From the NCBI RefSeq assembly GCF_012849095.1, contig NZ_CP051680.1:930001-994000 (forward strand): DNA of 64,000 bases, written 5' to 3'. Every line of letters starts with the position of its first letter. The first letter of the stretch is position 1. This document shows positions 25,501 to 34,755 of this stretch, piece after piece. The notes under the pieces are model-generated. The model had not been told where the DNA came from and did no database searches. It worked only from the letters and a program-made list of their open reading frames with translations. The translations under genes were made by a program, and so were the position numbers. Source of the stretch: Cohnella herbarum (GTDB taxonomy: Bacteria; Bacillota; Bacilli; Paenibacillales; Paenibacillaceae).

Positions 25501-25602
25501 AATGGCATTTTCCGATATCGACCTGCCCGGCAGACCGGCGAACAAGATGCGATTGGCGCCTTAGCTACAAGGCGAACGATCGTTAACAAAGGAGAGAAGA
25601 AC

Positions 25603-27183
25603 ATGGACCAGCTGGAGCTGCAAGGAATCAAAGAAATGGCTAAACAATTTAACGTCATTCCGATCGTTCGGAAATTGCTGGCGGATACGGAAACGCCGAT
25701 TCGGGTGTTCCAGCATTTAAGCCGAGATAAGCGGGCATTCCTGCTTGAGAGCGTGGAAGGCGGAGTGAAATGGGCGCGATATTCATTTATCGGTACGGAT
25801 CCGTTCCTCGTGCTGAAGCTGAAGAAAAATCACCTTACGCTGGAGCAGAACGGCAAAATAGAGTCTCATCAAACTACGGAACCCTTGCAACTACTGCGCG
25901 AGAAACTGCGTTCCTATCGCAGCCCGGCGCTTCCCGAACTGCCTCCGTTCACGGGAGGGGCGATCGGATTTTTCGGATACGACTTGCTGCAATATTACGA
26001 GCGAAAACTGCCCCCGCACAAAAAAGACGATCTCACGATGGACGATATGCAGTTCATGTTTTGCGATAGAGTGATCGTTTTCGACCATTTTAAGCAAGAA
26101 GTACTCGTCATCGGCAACGTGCACGTGCCGGAAGAAGCTACTGATGCGCAGCTCGAGCTTGCGTACAAAGATACGTTAAACGCGATCGACGATACGATTC
26201 GCAGAATTCAACAACCGAGTCCGGTACAACCGTCGCGCGGCGCTCCGCCTCAAGATCCGGATCTCGGGGAAATTTCTTCGAACCTGACGAAGGAGCAGTT
26301 CCTAGATAACGTCAATCAGGCGAAGGAGTACATTCGCTCGGGAGATATTTTCCAAGTGGTGCTGTCCCAGCGATTCCACATCGAAACCGAGGTAGATCCG
26401 CTGCATGTCTATCGCGTTCTAAGAACGATGAATCCGTCGCCGTACATGTATTTGCTTAAACTAGACGATGAAGTCGTAGTGGGGACTTCCCCGGAACTGC
26501 TTGTCAAAGTCGACAACGGCAAAGTGGAAACGCGGCCGATCGCCGGAACGAGGCCGCGCGGCCGAACGCCGGAGCAAGATCTCGAGCTCGAGAAGGAACT
26601 GCTGGCCGACAAGAAAGAGCGCGCGGAGCACGTCATGCTCGTAGATTTAGGCCGTAACGATCTGGGCAGAGTGTCCACCTTCGGATCCGTCAAATGCGAC
26701 AGCTATATGGAAGTCGAACGTTACTCGCACGTAATGCACATCGTTTCCAACGTGACCGGTCAACTGCGTCCGGACAAAGATTTCTACGACGCGTTCTTAT
26801 CTTGTCTACCGGCAGGGACCGTATCGGGCGCTCCGAAGCTAAGAGCGATGGAGATTATCGCCGAGTTGGAGAACGAGGCGAGAGGCGCGTATGCCGGGGC
26901 GATTGGTTATCTCGGATTTTCGGGCAACTTGAACACTTGCATTACGATTCGAACGATTATTTTCAAACACGGCAAAGCCTATGTGCAAGCGGGAGCGGGA
27001 ATCGTATGGGATTCCGTTCCGGAGAACGAATACGAAGAAACGGTCAACAAGGCTAAGGGAATGCTTAAGGCGATCCGCGCCGCGGAAGCGGCTTTTCCTC
27101 CAGCGGGTTCCGTCAAGCGGAGTCCGAGCGAATTCTCGACCGTGTTGGCCGGCGACCGTCGGACGAATCTCGATTACGACTAA
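25603..27183 (+). CDS. trpE: Anthranilate synthase component I
   Basis: Aminating subunit that makes anthranilate from chorismate. The N-terminal feedback site shows LLES at residues 47-50; the C-terminal chorismate-binding domain has PSPYMYLLKL, RPIAGTRPRG, LVDLGRNDLGRV and GTVSGAPKLRAMEI. 526 aa, slightly long because of a ~30-residue C-terminal tail. The start at 25603 follows AAAGGAGAG. No glutaminase gene (trpG/pabA) is present here, as in B. subtilis where that subunit is shared with folate synthesis. Confidence 0.97.
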   Translation: MDQLELQGIKEMAKQFNVIPIVRKLLADTETPIRVFQHLSRDKRAFLLESVEGGVKWARYSFIGTDPFLVLKLKKNHLTLEQNGKIESHQTTEPLQLLREKLRSYRSPALPELPPFTGGAIGFFGYDLLQYYERKLPPHKKDDLTMDDMQFMFCDRVIVFDHFKQEVLVIGNVHVPEEATDAQLELAYKDTLNAIDDTIRRIQQPSPVQPSRGAPPQDPDLGEISSNLTKEQFLDNVNQAKEYIRSGDIFQVVLSQRFHIETEVDPLHVYRVLRTMNPSPYMYLLKLDDEVVVGTSPELLVKVDNGKVETRPIAGTRPRGRTPEQDLELEKELLADKKERAEHVMLVDLGRNDLGRVSTFGSVKCDSYMEVERYSHVMHIVSNVTGQLRPDKDFYDAFLSCLPAGTVSGAPKLRAMEIIAELENEARGAYAGAIGYLGFSGNLNTCITIRTIIFKHGKAYVQAGAGIVWDSVPENEYEETVNKAKGMLKAIRAAEAAFPPAGSVKRSPSEFSTVLAGDRRTNLDYD

Positions 27184-27203
27184 GGGAAGGGGAATCAGGC
27201 GAT

Positions 27204-28250
27204 ATGAGGGATGACTTGACAGTAAGCTTGCCGCAAGTTCTCGCGAAGCTGACGAGCGGCGACGATTTGACGCGTGATGAAGCATACGGAGCGATGACCA
27301 CGATTATGAAGGGCGAAGCGACGCCCGCTCAGATCGGAGGCACCGTTGTCGCGCTTCGGATGAAGGGCGAGACCGTCGATGAAATTACCGGATTTGCCGA
27401 AGCGATGCGAGCATTCTCGAACCGAGTTACGACGGAAAACCACGATCTGCTCGATACATGCGGTACGGGCGGTTCGGGCATTCATAAGTTCAATATTTCC
27501 ACGTCATCGGCGATTATTGCCTCCGCGGCAGGCGTTCGGGTTGCCAAGCACGGCAACCGGGCCATGTCCGGGAAAGCCGGCAGCGCAGACGTGCTAGAAG
27601 CGCTCGGCGTCAATATTAATCTTACGGCGGAACAAGCGGCGGCTTGTCTGGAACAAACGAACATTTGCTTCATGTTCGCTCAGCTGTATCATCCTGCCCT
27701 GAAGTATGCCGCGGGACCGCGACGTGAACTCGGGGTTCGTACGATATTCAACATGCTTGGACCGCTAACGAATCCGGCTAATGCCGATCGCCAGCTTATC
27801 GGTTTATACGATCGGACGCGGACGGCGACCGTAGCGGAAGTGCTGTCGCGCCTCGGACTGAAAAAAGCGATGGTCGTAGGCAGTTATGACGGTTTGGACG
27901 AAATCAGTTTGTCGGCCCCGACCCAAGTTTCCGAGCTGCGCGATGGAGAAGTGACGACGTATGACATCACGCCGGAATCGCTCGGGTTAACCACGATATC
28001 CTTGCGAGCCGTGCAAGGCGGAAACGCGGCCGAGAACGCGCAGATTATCCGCAGAGTGCTTGGCGGCGAGAAAAGCGCATATCGGGACGTCGTTCTAGCG
28101 AATGCCGGTGCGTGCATTTATGTCGCCGGACGAGCTCAGACATTGGCGGACGGCGTTAAAATCGCCGCCGCGACGATAGATTCCGGCGAAGCGGAAAGTA
28201 AATTACAGCAATGGATCGCAACGACGGGAGAAGTGAGCCATGTTTCTTGA
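27204..28250 (+). CDS. trpD: Anthranilate phosphoribosyltransferase
   Basis: Joins anthranilate and PRPP. The PRPP loop DTCGTGGSG, KHGNRAMSGKAGSAD, and the PRPP-family stretch FNMLGPLTNPA are visible. 348 aa. It starts 20 bp after trpE with GGGAAGGGG upstream and overlaps trpC by 11 bp, beginning the tightly packed part of the operon. Confidence 0.97.
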   Translation: MRDDLTVSLPQVLAKLTSGDDLTRDEAYGAMTTIMKGEATPAQIGGTVVALRMKGETVDEITGFAEAMRAFSNRVTTENHDLLDTCGTGGSGIHKFNISTSSAIIASAAGVRVAKHGNRAMSGKAGSADVLEALGVNINLTAEQAAACLEQTNICFMFAQLYHPALKYAAGPRRELGVRTIFNMLGPLTNPANADRQLIGLYDRTRTATVAEVLSRLGLKKAMVVGSYDGLDEISLSAPTQVSELRDGEVTTYDITPESLGLTTISLRAVQGGNAAENAQIIRRVLGGEKSAYRDVVLANAGACIYVAGRAQTLADGVKIAAATIDSGEAESKLQQWIATTGEVSHVS

Positions 28251-29046
28251 TCGCATCGTAGCAACCAAACGGGAAGAGGTTATCGCGCTTAAACAATCGT
28301 TAAACATCTCTCAAGCAGAGAGGACGATCGCCGATCTTCAGTCGTGCATTGGCTTCGAGTGGGCGCTAATCGGACGTAACCGTCCGGTCGGCTTGATAGC
28401 GGAAGTTAAGAAAGCAAGTCCATCCAAAGGTCTGATCCGACCGGATTTCCATCCGGTAAGCTTAGCCCAAGCTTATGAGCAAGCCGGGACGGATTGTATC
28501 TCGGTTCTGACCGATACGGATTATTTTCAAGGCAGCAACGATTATTTGAAACGAATTCGCGAGCAAGTGAATGTGCCCCTGCTGCGCAAAGACTTCACGA
28601 TTGACGAACGTCAGATCTACGAAGCACGGCTCATTGGCGCGGATGCGATATTGCTGATTGCGGCGATACTGACGAAAAGCCAACTGTCGTCGTTCCATAC
28701 GCTTGCCCAAGACTTGGGACTTGACGTGCTTGTCGAGGTTCACAACCGTCCGGAACTCGAGACGGTACTCGAGATCGGCAAAGCGTCTTTAATCGGAGTG
28801 AATAACCGTGATTTGAAAACGTTCGTGACGGACTTGAAGGTAACGGAAGAACTGATCGGTTTGATGCCGAAAGGGATCGTCGCGGTTAGCGAGAGCGCCA
28901 TCTCCACGACGGACGACGTAGCGTTCGTTCGCCAAGCGGGCGCGCAGGCCGTGTTGGTTGGAGAGCACTTCATGCGCCAAGCGAACGTGCAGGATGCGGT
29001 TAACGATTTGCTGGGTCCGGTGGCCAAAGAAGGCGCGATCGGATGA
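28240..29046 (+). CDS. trpC: Indole-3-glycerol phosphate synthase
   Basis: TIM-barrel enzyme closing the indole ring. Motifs: EVKKASPSKGLIRPDF with catalytic Lys, ISVLTDTDYFQGS, LLRKDFTIDERQIYEARLIGAD, GVNNRDLKTF and VSESAI, VLVGEHFMR. 268 aa. It is a separate protein from TrpF. It overlaps trpD by 11 bp and trpF by 4 bp. Confidence 0.97.
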   Translation: MFLDRIVATKREEVIALKQSLNISQAERTIADLQSCIGFEWALIGRNRPVGLIAEVKKASPSKGLIRPDFHPVSLAQAYEQAGTDCISVLTDTDYFQGSNDYLKRIREQVNVPLLRKDFTIDERQIYEARLIGADAILLIAAILTKSQLSSFHTLAQDLGLDVLVEVHNRPELETVLEIGKASLIGVNNRDLKTFVTDLKVTEELIGLMPKGIVAVSESAISTTDDVAFVRQAGAQAVLVGEHFMRQANVQDAVNDLLGPVAKEGAIG

Positions 29047-29732
29047 GCGACGTACAACAGCCCGCGTCAGTGTCCAAAGTGAAGATATGCGGTATAAAGG
29101 AAGAAGCGACTCTGTACGGAATGAAGGGTTTACCGGTAGAGTATATCGGTTTCATGTTCGCCAGAAGTAAAAGGCAATTGACGCCTCGGCGGGCTGCCGA
29201 ACTGCTGGAAGCGTCTCGGCAAGTACCTATGGCGGAAGGAAAGCGGCCTTTAGCCGTTGGCGTGTTCGTAAACCCGACGTTGGAACAGCTTGAAGAGACG
29301 CTGACCATCGTACCGTTGGATGTCGTTCAATTGCACGGCGACGAATCTCCGGAGTTCTGTCGCGAGGTTCGCGAACGCTTCCGAGTCGACGTGTGGCGTG
29401 CGTTACCCGCTATCGACGATAGCGTGGACCCTTCATTCGGAACGGAGCGTCTAGCAGCTTACAAAGATGCGGTTTCGACGATTCTCATCGACACGGCTGG
29501 CGGGGGAACCGGGATAGCTTTTCGCTGGGAGGTTATCCCTTCCTATCAGGAAGCCGCGATCCGCAATGGATTGCAATTGTTCATCGCGGGAGGGTTAAAT
29601 CCCGATAACGCGAAAGAGTTAATCGCAACCTATCATCCAGATGGCGTTGATCTCTCCAGCGGCGTGGAGACGGACGGCGTAAAAGATAACGCCAAAATCG
29701 CCGCATTCGTAGAAAGGGTGAAAAGCACATGA
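29043..29732 (+). CDS. trpF: Phosphoribosylanthranilate isomerase
   Basis: Amadori isomerisation step of tryptophan synthesis. [11 protein letters not shown] carries the catalytic Cys, and [39 protein letters not shown] and [11 protein letters not shown] follow the family. 229 aa with an N-terminal extension of ~10 residues. It overlaps both neighbours by 4 bp, so it is translationally coupled. Confidence 0.96.
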   Translation: MSDVQQPASVSKVKICGIKEEATLYGMKGLPVEYIGFMFARSKRQLTPRRAAELLEASRQVPMAEGKRPLAVGVFVNPTLEQLEETLTIVPLDVVQLHGDESPEFCREVRERFRVDVWRALPAIDDSVDPSFGTERLAAYKDAVSTILIDTAGGGTGIAFRWEVIPSYQEAAIRNGLQLFIAGGLNPDNAKELIATYHPDGVDLSSGVETDGVKDNAKIAAFVERVKST

Positions 29733-30937
29733 GTAGTCAAGTACCTGATCAACACGGACGCTTTGGTCCTTTCGGCGGAAAATACGTTCCGGAAACGTTG
29801 ATGAACGCGCTAATCGAGCTGGAGGAAGCCTACCTCAAATATAAGGACGATCCCGATTTTCTGGAAGAGGTCCGTTATTTGCTTAAACAATACTCGGGTC
29901 GCCCGACGCCGCTATATTATGCGGAGAGACTGTCGCAGCAACTTGGCGGCGCTAAAATTTATTTGAAACGCGAGGATCTTAACCATACGGGAGCGCACAA
30001 GATCAACAATACGATCGGACAAGCGGTACTCGCGAAACGCATGGGCAAAAAGAAGGTCATCGCCGAAACGGGAGCTGGACAACACGGCGTTGCTTCCGCG
30101 ACGGTCGCCGCATTAATGGGGCTTGAATGCAAAGTATTCATGGGAGAAGAAGACACGAAGCGTCAGCAGCTGAACGTCTTCCGGATGAAGCTGCTGGGCT
30201 CGGAGGTCGTACCGGTTACTTCGGGAACCCGGACGTTAAAGGATGCCTGCAACGAAACGCTTCGTTACTGGGTCAGCCACGTCGACGACACGTATTACAT
30301 TCTCGGATCTGTCACGGGCCCTCACCCTTATCCGATGATGGTTCGCGATTTTCAACGGATCATCGGAATCGAGTCCAGGGAGCAAATACTGGAAGCGGAA
30401 GGCAGACTGCCGGATGTCGTCGTGGCCGCCGTTGGCGGAGGCAGCAATGCGATCGGAATTTTCCACCCCTTCATTGAGGATGAAGGAGTGCGCTTGCTTG
30501 GAGTTGAAGCCGCAGGACGCGGCGTAGATACCGACGAGCATGCCGCAACGATGACCAAAGGCCGTCCGGGCGTGTTTCAAGGCTCGATGAGCTACGTGCT
30601 TCAAGACGAAGGCGGACAAGTGCTCCCGGCACATTCCATCTCCGCCGGGCTTGACTACCCGGGAATCGGACCCGAACACGCTTATCTCAAAGATATTAAA
30701 CGCGCGGAATACGTCCCGATTACGGACAAAGAAGCTCTAGACGCGCTGTCTACGTTATCCCGCATGGAAGGAATTATTCCGGCGCTCGAATCCGCGCATG
30801 CCATCGCACAAGTGCTTAAGATCGCACCGACGATGAGCAAGGACGAGATCATCGTCGTAAGCTTGTCGGGACGCGGAGACAAGGACGTAGAGTCCATCAT
30901 GAGTTATCTGGCGCTAGAGGAGGGACAACAACCATGA
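29729..30937 (+). CDS. trpB: Tryptophan synthase beta chain
   Basis: PLP enzyme that condenses indole with serine. The PLP lysine lies in HTGAHKINN, and the phosphate-binding loop is [21 protein letters not shown] opens the chain, and [12 protein letters not shown] and SLSGRGDKD close it. 402 aa, the TrpB1 type that pairs with TrpA. It overlaps trpF and trpA by 4 bp each. Confidence 0.98.
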   Translation: MSSQVPDQHGRFGPFGGKYVPETLMNALIELEEAYLKYKDDPDFLEEVRYLLKQYSGRPTPLYYAERLSQQLGGAKIYLKREDLNHTGAHKINNTIGQAVLAKRMGKKKVIAETGAGQHGVASATVAALMGLECKVFMGEEDTKRQQLNVFRMKLLGSEVVPVTSGTRTLKDACNETLRYWVSHVDDTYYILGSVTGPHPYPMMVRDFQRIIGIESREQILEAEGRLPDVVVAAVGGGSNAIGIFHPFIEDEGVRLLGVEAAGRGVDTDEHAATMTKGRPGVFQGSMSYVLQDEGGQVLPAHSISAGLDYPGIGPEHAYLKDIKRAEYVPITDKEALDALSTLSRMEGIIPALESAHAIAQVLKIAPTMSKDEIIVVSLSGRGDKDVESIMSYLALEEGQQP

Positions 30938-31773
30938 GCACGGCACCGAATCTTAACGCGATCGATTCCGTATTCGCCGCGCTGAAAGCGAAAGGGGAAA
31001 CGGCTCTCATTCCGTTCATGACGATGGGAGACCCGGATTTGGATACGTCGGTTGAGCTCGTTCAGGCGGCCGAAGCAGCCGGCGCCCATATGATCGAGCT
31101 CGGCATTCCTTATTCGGATCCGCTGGCGGATGGCCCCGTCATTCAACGCGCGTCCGAACGCGCGCTGAAGAATAAGATCAGCTTAACGGATTGCATGGCC
31201 GTCGCTTCTCGAGCCAGGGAACGAGGAGTTAAGCTTCCATTTATATTATTTACTTATTTCAATCCCGTTCTTCAGCTAGGGCTCGGGCGGTATTTCGACC
31301 TTCTTAAGGAGCATGGCTTCAGCGGGATGATCATTCCGGATTTGCCGCTGGAGGAGGATTCCGAGGTGCGAGCGTTAGCGGAAGAGCACGGCATACATCT
31401 CATTCCGTTAGTGGCGCCGACATCCGAAGCGCGCGTAGAACGGATAGCCGCCAATGCCAAAGGATTCGTGTATTGCGTTTCTTCTCTCGGCGTCACCGGC
31501 GTAAGATCCACGTTCCATGAGGGGATCGACGCGTTCCTGAGCACGGTGCGCAGAGCGGCGAGCGTTCCGATCTGCGTCGGCTTCGGAATTTCTTCGCGCG
31601 AACATGCGGAAAGGTTTGCAGGCCAATGCGACGGAGTTATCGTAGGCAGCGCGATCGTTCGCCAAGTCGAGGAAGCTTTGCCGTTGTTGACCGCGCCGGA
31701 TCCGGCATCGCGCAAACAAGGGATTAAGAACGTTCAGGACTTCATAGCTGGCTTAAAGCCGCGGGTCGACTAG
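30934..31773 (+). CDS. trpA: Tryptophan synthase alpha chain
   Basis: TIM-barrel lyase releasing indole from indole-3-glycerol phosphate. The catalytic Glu/Asp stretches [19 protein letters not shown] and the phosphate site [12 protein letters not shown] are present. 279 aa. It ends the trp genes proper; a dispersed repeat end lies exactly at its stop codon and a nested hairpin lies 88 bp further on, before hisC. Confidence 0.97.
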   Translation: MSTAPNLNAIDSVFAALKAKGETALIPFMTMGDPDLDTSVELVQAAEAAGAHMIELGIPYSDPLADGPVIQRASERALKNKISLTDCMAVASRARERGVKLPFILFTYFNPVLQLGLGRYFDLLKEHGFSGMIIPDLPLEEDSEVRALAEEHGIHLIPLVAPTSEARVERIAANAKGFVYCVSSLGVTGVRSTFHEGIDAFLSTVRRAASVPICVGFGISSREHAERFAGQCDGVIVGSAIVRQVEEALPLLTAPDPASRKQGIKNVQDFIAGLKPRVD

Positions 31774-31803
31774 TGATCAATTGATGACTTTTTGAACAAC
31801 CTC
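31773..31803 (+). repeat. Dispersed intergenic repeat, truncated copy C
   Basis: GTGATCAATTGATGACTTTT and the following GAACAACCTC match the last ~31 bp of the repeats at 13523 and 13710, and begin on the last base of the trpA stop codon. Confidence 0.7.
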
Positions 31804-31860
31804 TAAATGGCATCTGTACAGTGCAGCGCCAATGTGTCACAATAGAAAACACATATCCAT

Positions 31861-31912
31861 ACGGAGCGACTAAGTTCAGCCTCAATGGCTGAACTCTTAA
31901 CGCTCCGTTTGT
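31861..31912 (+). terminator. Nested hairpin between trpA and hisC
   Basis: Outer stem ACGGAGCG/CGCTCCGT (31861-31868 with 31901-31908) encloses a second perfect stem GTTCAGCC/GGCTGAAC (31874-31881 with 31887-31894). Only TTT and then GTCG follows, so it may be a weak terminator or a regulatory structure between the trp genes and hisC-tyrA. Confidence 0.6.
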
Positions 31913-31933
31913 CGTATCTCAGGAGGGAATCCC

Positions 31934-33034
31934 ATGCAACCGAAACCGAATATCGTAAATCTGCCCGTGTATCAGCCAGGCAAACCCGTAGACGATGTGA
32001 AGAGGGAACTTGGACTGACGGAAGTCATCAAGCTCGCATCCAATGAAAACCCGTTCGGAAGCTCTCCGAAAGTGAAGGAAGCGATTGCGCACGAGATCGA
32101 GAACAACATCAGCATATATCCTGACGGCGCGGCCGTTGAATTAACGAATGCGCTGGCTAAGCATCATGGCGTGAACACCGATCAGATTATTTTCGGCGTC
32201 GGCTCCGACGAAGTCATTCTGATGATCGCCCGCGCTTTTCTCGTGCCCGGGGACGAGACGATCATGGCCGATCAGACTTTCCCGATCTACAAGCATAACG
32301 CCAAGGTAGAGAACGCGACGATCATCGAAGTTCCCTTGAAGGACGGTACTCATGATCTCCCGGCTATGCTGGAGCGCGTGACGGACAAAACCAAAATCGT
32401 CTGGGTTTGCAATCCGAACAACCCTACCGGAACGATCAACTCGGCAGACGAAGTGGAATCGTTCCTATCCAAGGTACCAAGCCATGTCCTCGTCGTTCTT
32501 GACGAAGCTTATTGCGAATATGTTGTCGATCCGTCATTCCCGGATGGCATCAAACTATTGAAACAATATCCGAACGTAATCCTGTTAAGGACGTTCTCGA
32601 AAATTTACGGTTTAGCTTCGTTGCGCGTCGGTTACGGTATTGGCCGTTCAGAAGTAATCCGCAGCATCAACCAAGTCAGGGAGCCGTTCAACACGTCCAG
32701 AATCGGCCAAGCCGCTGCGCTCGCCGCCCTGCAGGACGAGGAATTCATCGCTTTCTGCCGCGAGGAGAACAGTAAAGGATTAGCTTATCTTAATGCTTCA
32801 TTCAAAGAGCTCGGCTTGACCGCATTTCCGGCGCACGGAAATTTCATTATGGTTGACGTGAAGAGATCCGGGCAGGAAGTGTTCGATGCGCTGCTCCGCA
32901 AAGGGATCATCATTCGTGCCGGTCATTCGCTATATCCGACGTACGTTCGCATCACGGTCGGCAACCAAGAGCAGAACGAGAAGGTCATCGCCGCCCTTAC
33001 GGCTGTACTGCAAGAAATCGCGGTAAAGGTGTGA
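31934..33034 (+). CDS. hisC: Histidinol-phosphate / aromatic aminotransferase
   Basis: PLP aminotransferase, class I/II. LASNENPFGSSPKV near the N-terminus, NPNNPTGT, VLDEAYCEYV and the PLP lysine in RTFSKIYGLASLRVGYG. 366 aa. In B. subtilis the same gene in this position serves histidine as well as phenylalanine and tyrosine synthesis, and the neighbour tyrA supports that double use. The start follows CAGGAGGG. Confidence 0.94.
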   Translation: MQPKPNIVNLPVYQPGKPVDDVKRELGLTEVIKLASNENPFGSSPKVKEAIAHEIENNISIYPDGAAVELTNALAKHHGVNTDQIIFGVGSDEVILMIARAFLVPGDETIMADQTFPIYKHNAKVENATIIEVPLKDGTHDLPAMLERVTDKTKIVWVCNPNNPTGTINSADEVESFLSKVPSHVLVVLDEAYCEYVVDPSFPDGIKLLKQYPNVILLRTFSKIYGLASLRVGYGIGRSEVIRSINQVREPFNTSRIGQAAALAALQDEEFIAFCREENSKGLAYLNASFKELGLTAFPAHGNFIMVDVKRSGQEVFDALLRKGIIIRAGHSLYPTYVRITVGNQEQNEKVIAALTAVLQEIAVKV

Positions 33035-33038
33035 AGGC

Positions 33039-34175
33039 ATGAGCGGAGAGTTTAGCGACTTTAAGGCATTTAACGAATCGAACCCGATAAAAATCGCGAT
33101 ATTCGGAGTAGGGCTCATCGGAGGCTCTTTAGCCTTGTGTTTCAAAGGCAGACCGGGCGTCGAAGTCGTCGGACATTCGGTTAATCTGGCCTCGACGGAG
33201 AAGTATGTTGCCCGCGGCGTCGTGGACTGGGCGACGACATCGGTTGCGGAGGCGGCCAAGGACGCGGATTTCCTCTTCTTATGCGTCCCGGTAGGGCGCC
33301 TGGAGGAATACGTGGACGAACTGTCGCGTCTGCCTCTAAAGCCTGGCTGCATCATAACGGACGTCGGGAGCACCAAAGCATCCGTCGTTCATCACGCGAT
33401 AAAGCTGTCTTTGCAAGGTGCCGTATTCATCGGAGGCCATCCGATGGCGGGCTCCGAGCGTTCCGGCGTTGAAGCCGCGAGCCTTCACCTGCTGGAAAAC
33501 GCGTTCTACGTGTTAACGCCCGCTGAGGGGACTTCGGAAAGCGACGTAGGCAAGCTGGAGCAACTATTGAAATGGACGCGGGCGCACATCGTTAAGACCG
33601 ATGCCGTACAGCATGACGATATCGTAGGAGCGATCAGCCATTTGCCCCATATGATCGCGGTCGCGCTCGTGAACCAAATCGCCGGCTACAACGAATCGAA
33701 CGAATTGTACCGAAGACTCGCGGCCGGCGGGTTTAGGGACATTACCCGGATCGCTTCCAGCGACCCGATGATCTGGCGGGACATCTTGCTTAGCAATCGC
33801 GACGTAATGCTTAAGCTCGTGCGCGATTGGCAGGAGGAGATCGATCGTTTCGCCGACCTATTGGAACAAGAGGACGGGGAAGGGATCGCGGAACAATTCC
33901 GCAGAGCCGGTCAATTCCGGAGTCAGCTCCCGGAGCGGCGCAAAGGAATGATTACTTCTATTTACGAATGTTACGTGGACGTTCCGGATCATCCCGGCAT
34001 CATCGGCAAGATCGCGACGGAGCTCGGACAGGCCAAAATCAATCTGAGCAACTTGCAAATCATCGAGAGCAGGGAAGACGTACCGGGCATTCTCCGGCTG
34101 TCGTTCCAGCTATCCGAGGATTTGGATCGGGCAACGGCATTATTGAAATCATTGCAATATGACGTTCACATGTAA
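33039..34175 (+). CDS. tyrA: Prephenate dehydrogenase with C-terminal ACT domain
   Basis: NAD-dependent oxidative decarboxylation of prephenate to 4-hydroxyphenylpyruvate for tyrosine. The Rossmann loop is GVGLIGGSLA, the substrate region GGHPMAGSERSGVEAA and SHLPHMIAVAL, and a C-terminal ACT domain (ECYVDVPDHPGIIGKIATEL) probably binds an amino-acid effector. 378 aa. It starts 4 bp after hisC and ends before a terminator. In B. subtilis aroE (EPSP synthase) comes next; it is missing here. Confidence 0.95.
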   Translation: MSGEFSDFKAFNESNPIKIAIFGVGLIGGSLALCFKGRPGVEVVGHSVNLASTEKYVARGVVDWATTSVAEAAKDADFLFLCVPVGRLEEYVDELSRLPLKPGCIITDVGSTKASVVHHAIKLSLQGAVFIGGHPMAGSERSGVEAASLHLLENAFYVLTPAEGTSESDVGKLEQLLKWTRAHIVKTDAVQHDDIVGAISHLPHMIAVALVNQIAGYNESNELYRRLAAGGFRDITRIASSDPMIWRDILLSNRDVMLKLVRDWQEEIDRFADLLEQEDGEGIAEQFRRAGQFRSQLPERRKGMITSIYECYVDVPDHPGIIGKIATELGQAKINLSNLQIIESREDVPGILRLSFQLSEDLDRATALLKSLQYDVHM

Positions 34176-34188
34176 ATAACGAACGATC

Positions 34189-34222
34189 ATCCGCCATCGC
34201 TTTTAGATGGCGGATATTTTCA
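34189..34222 (+). terminator. Terminator after tyrA
   Basis: Perfect 10-bp stem ATCCGCCATC/GATGGCGGAT with a 7-nt loop, followed by ATTTTCATTT. Confidence 0.85.
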
Positions 34223-34229
34223 TTTAAGC

Positions 34230-34307
34230 TGTAAAACGCTTACAAGCAATTTGAAAGCGTTTCAAAATAAAATGAAAACGCTTATTGACAAAATGTAAAC
34301 GGATACA
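34230..34307 (+). promoter_or_regulatory. Four phased CcpA-operator-like (cre) boxes
   Basis: CG cores lie at 34237, 34258, 34279 and 34300, exactly 21 bp apart. Against WTGNAANCGNWNNCW the fourth (34293-34307, ATGTAAACGGATACA) is a perfect match and sits between the -35 and -10 of the promoter below; the second and third have one mismatch each; the first matches only on its right half. Two helical turns of spacing put all boxes on one DNA face. Confidence 0.6.
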
Positions 34308-34313
34308 TATAAT
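34285..34313 (+). promoter_or_regulatory. Consensus sigma-A promoter of the candidate small RNA
   Basis: TTGACA (34285-34290), exactly 17 bp, TATAAT (34308-34313): both hexamers perfect. It is the strongest-looking promoter in the window and is not followed by a normal gene. Confidence 0.88.
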
Positions 34314-34319
34314 AAAAGT

Positions 34320-34392
34320 ACAGTATGGTTTCTCTCCACTCCTATCCAATTCTTGCACAATGTGCAGCCACCCATTAGGGTGGTTTTTTTTT
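34320..34392 (+). ncRNA. Candidate catabolite-controlled small RNA, ~73 nt
   Basis: From the predicted start near 34320 the transcript has a short pyrimidine-rich single strand (TTTCTCTCCACTCCTATCC, 34329-34347) able to pair with GGAG-type ribosome sites, a small hairpin TGCAC-AAT-GTGCA (34354-34366), and a terminator CCACCC-ATTA-GGGTGG (34368-34383) with nine Ts. No gene with a ribosome site lies inside; a 17-codon ATG frame (34325-34378) would be almost leaderless. The design is that of trans-acting Gram-positive sRNAs. Expression and targets are inferred. Confidence 0.6.
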
Positions 34393-34732
34393 GCTTTTAA
34401 CAGTGGATATCCGTTTACGGTCTGTTTCCGAATCGTCGCCGGTATCTTGATGCGACTCATTCGCTCAAGGAGACAAGATGAGGTTTCGCTTATTTGCGTG
34501 TCTAACTAGAAAATAAGCATGAAAAAACGTATTCCTCTGCAAAATTTGAGAAATTTTTAAGCTTCAAACGCCTATTCCTGTGATACAATAGCATATAGTA
34601 TTTGTAAAATACTGGCTTACGAGCGCAGACGATTTATGCGGTCCTTGAGGATGGCGGGAGAACGTTTATACGGGATAAGATTCAGAATGAAATGAACTGT
34701 TTAAGCTTTCCTGAATAGTAAAAAAAATTCAA

Positions 34733-34755
34733 TGCGCCGATTGGCGCAACTTTTT
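34733..34755 (+). terminator. Terminator / attenuator upstream of the ECF sigma gene
   Basis: TGCGCC-GATT-GGCGCA stem-loop, then ACTTTTT. It lies 75 bp before the sigma gene. An extended -10 TGATACAAT (34581-34589) upstream could start a ~160-nt transcript ending here. Confidence 0.72.

Noticed and set aside
34285..34509. 74-codon frame starting at the small RNA promoter
   Set aside because: Its start codon overlaps the -35 element and it runs through a terminator.
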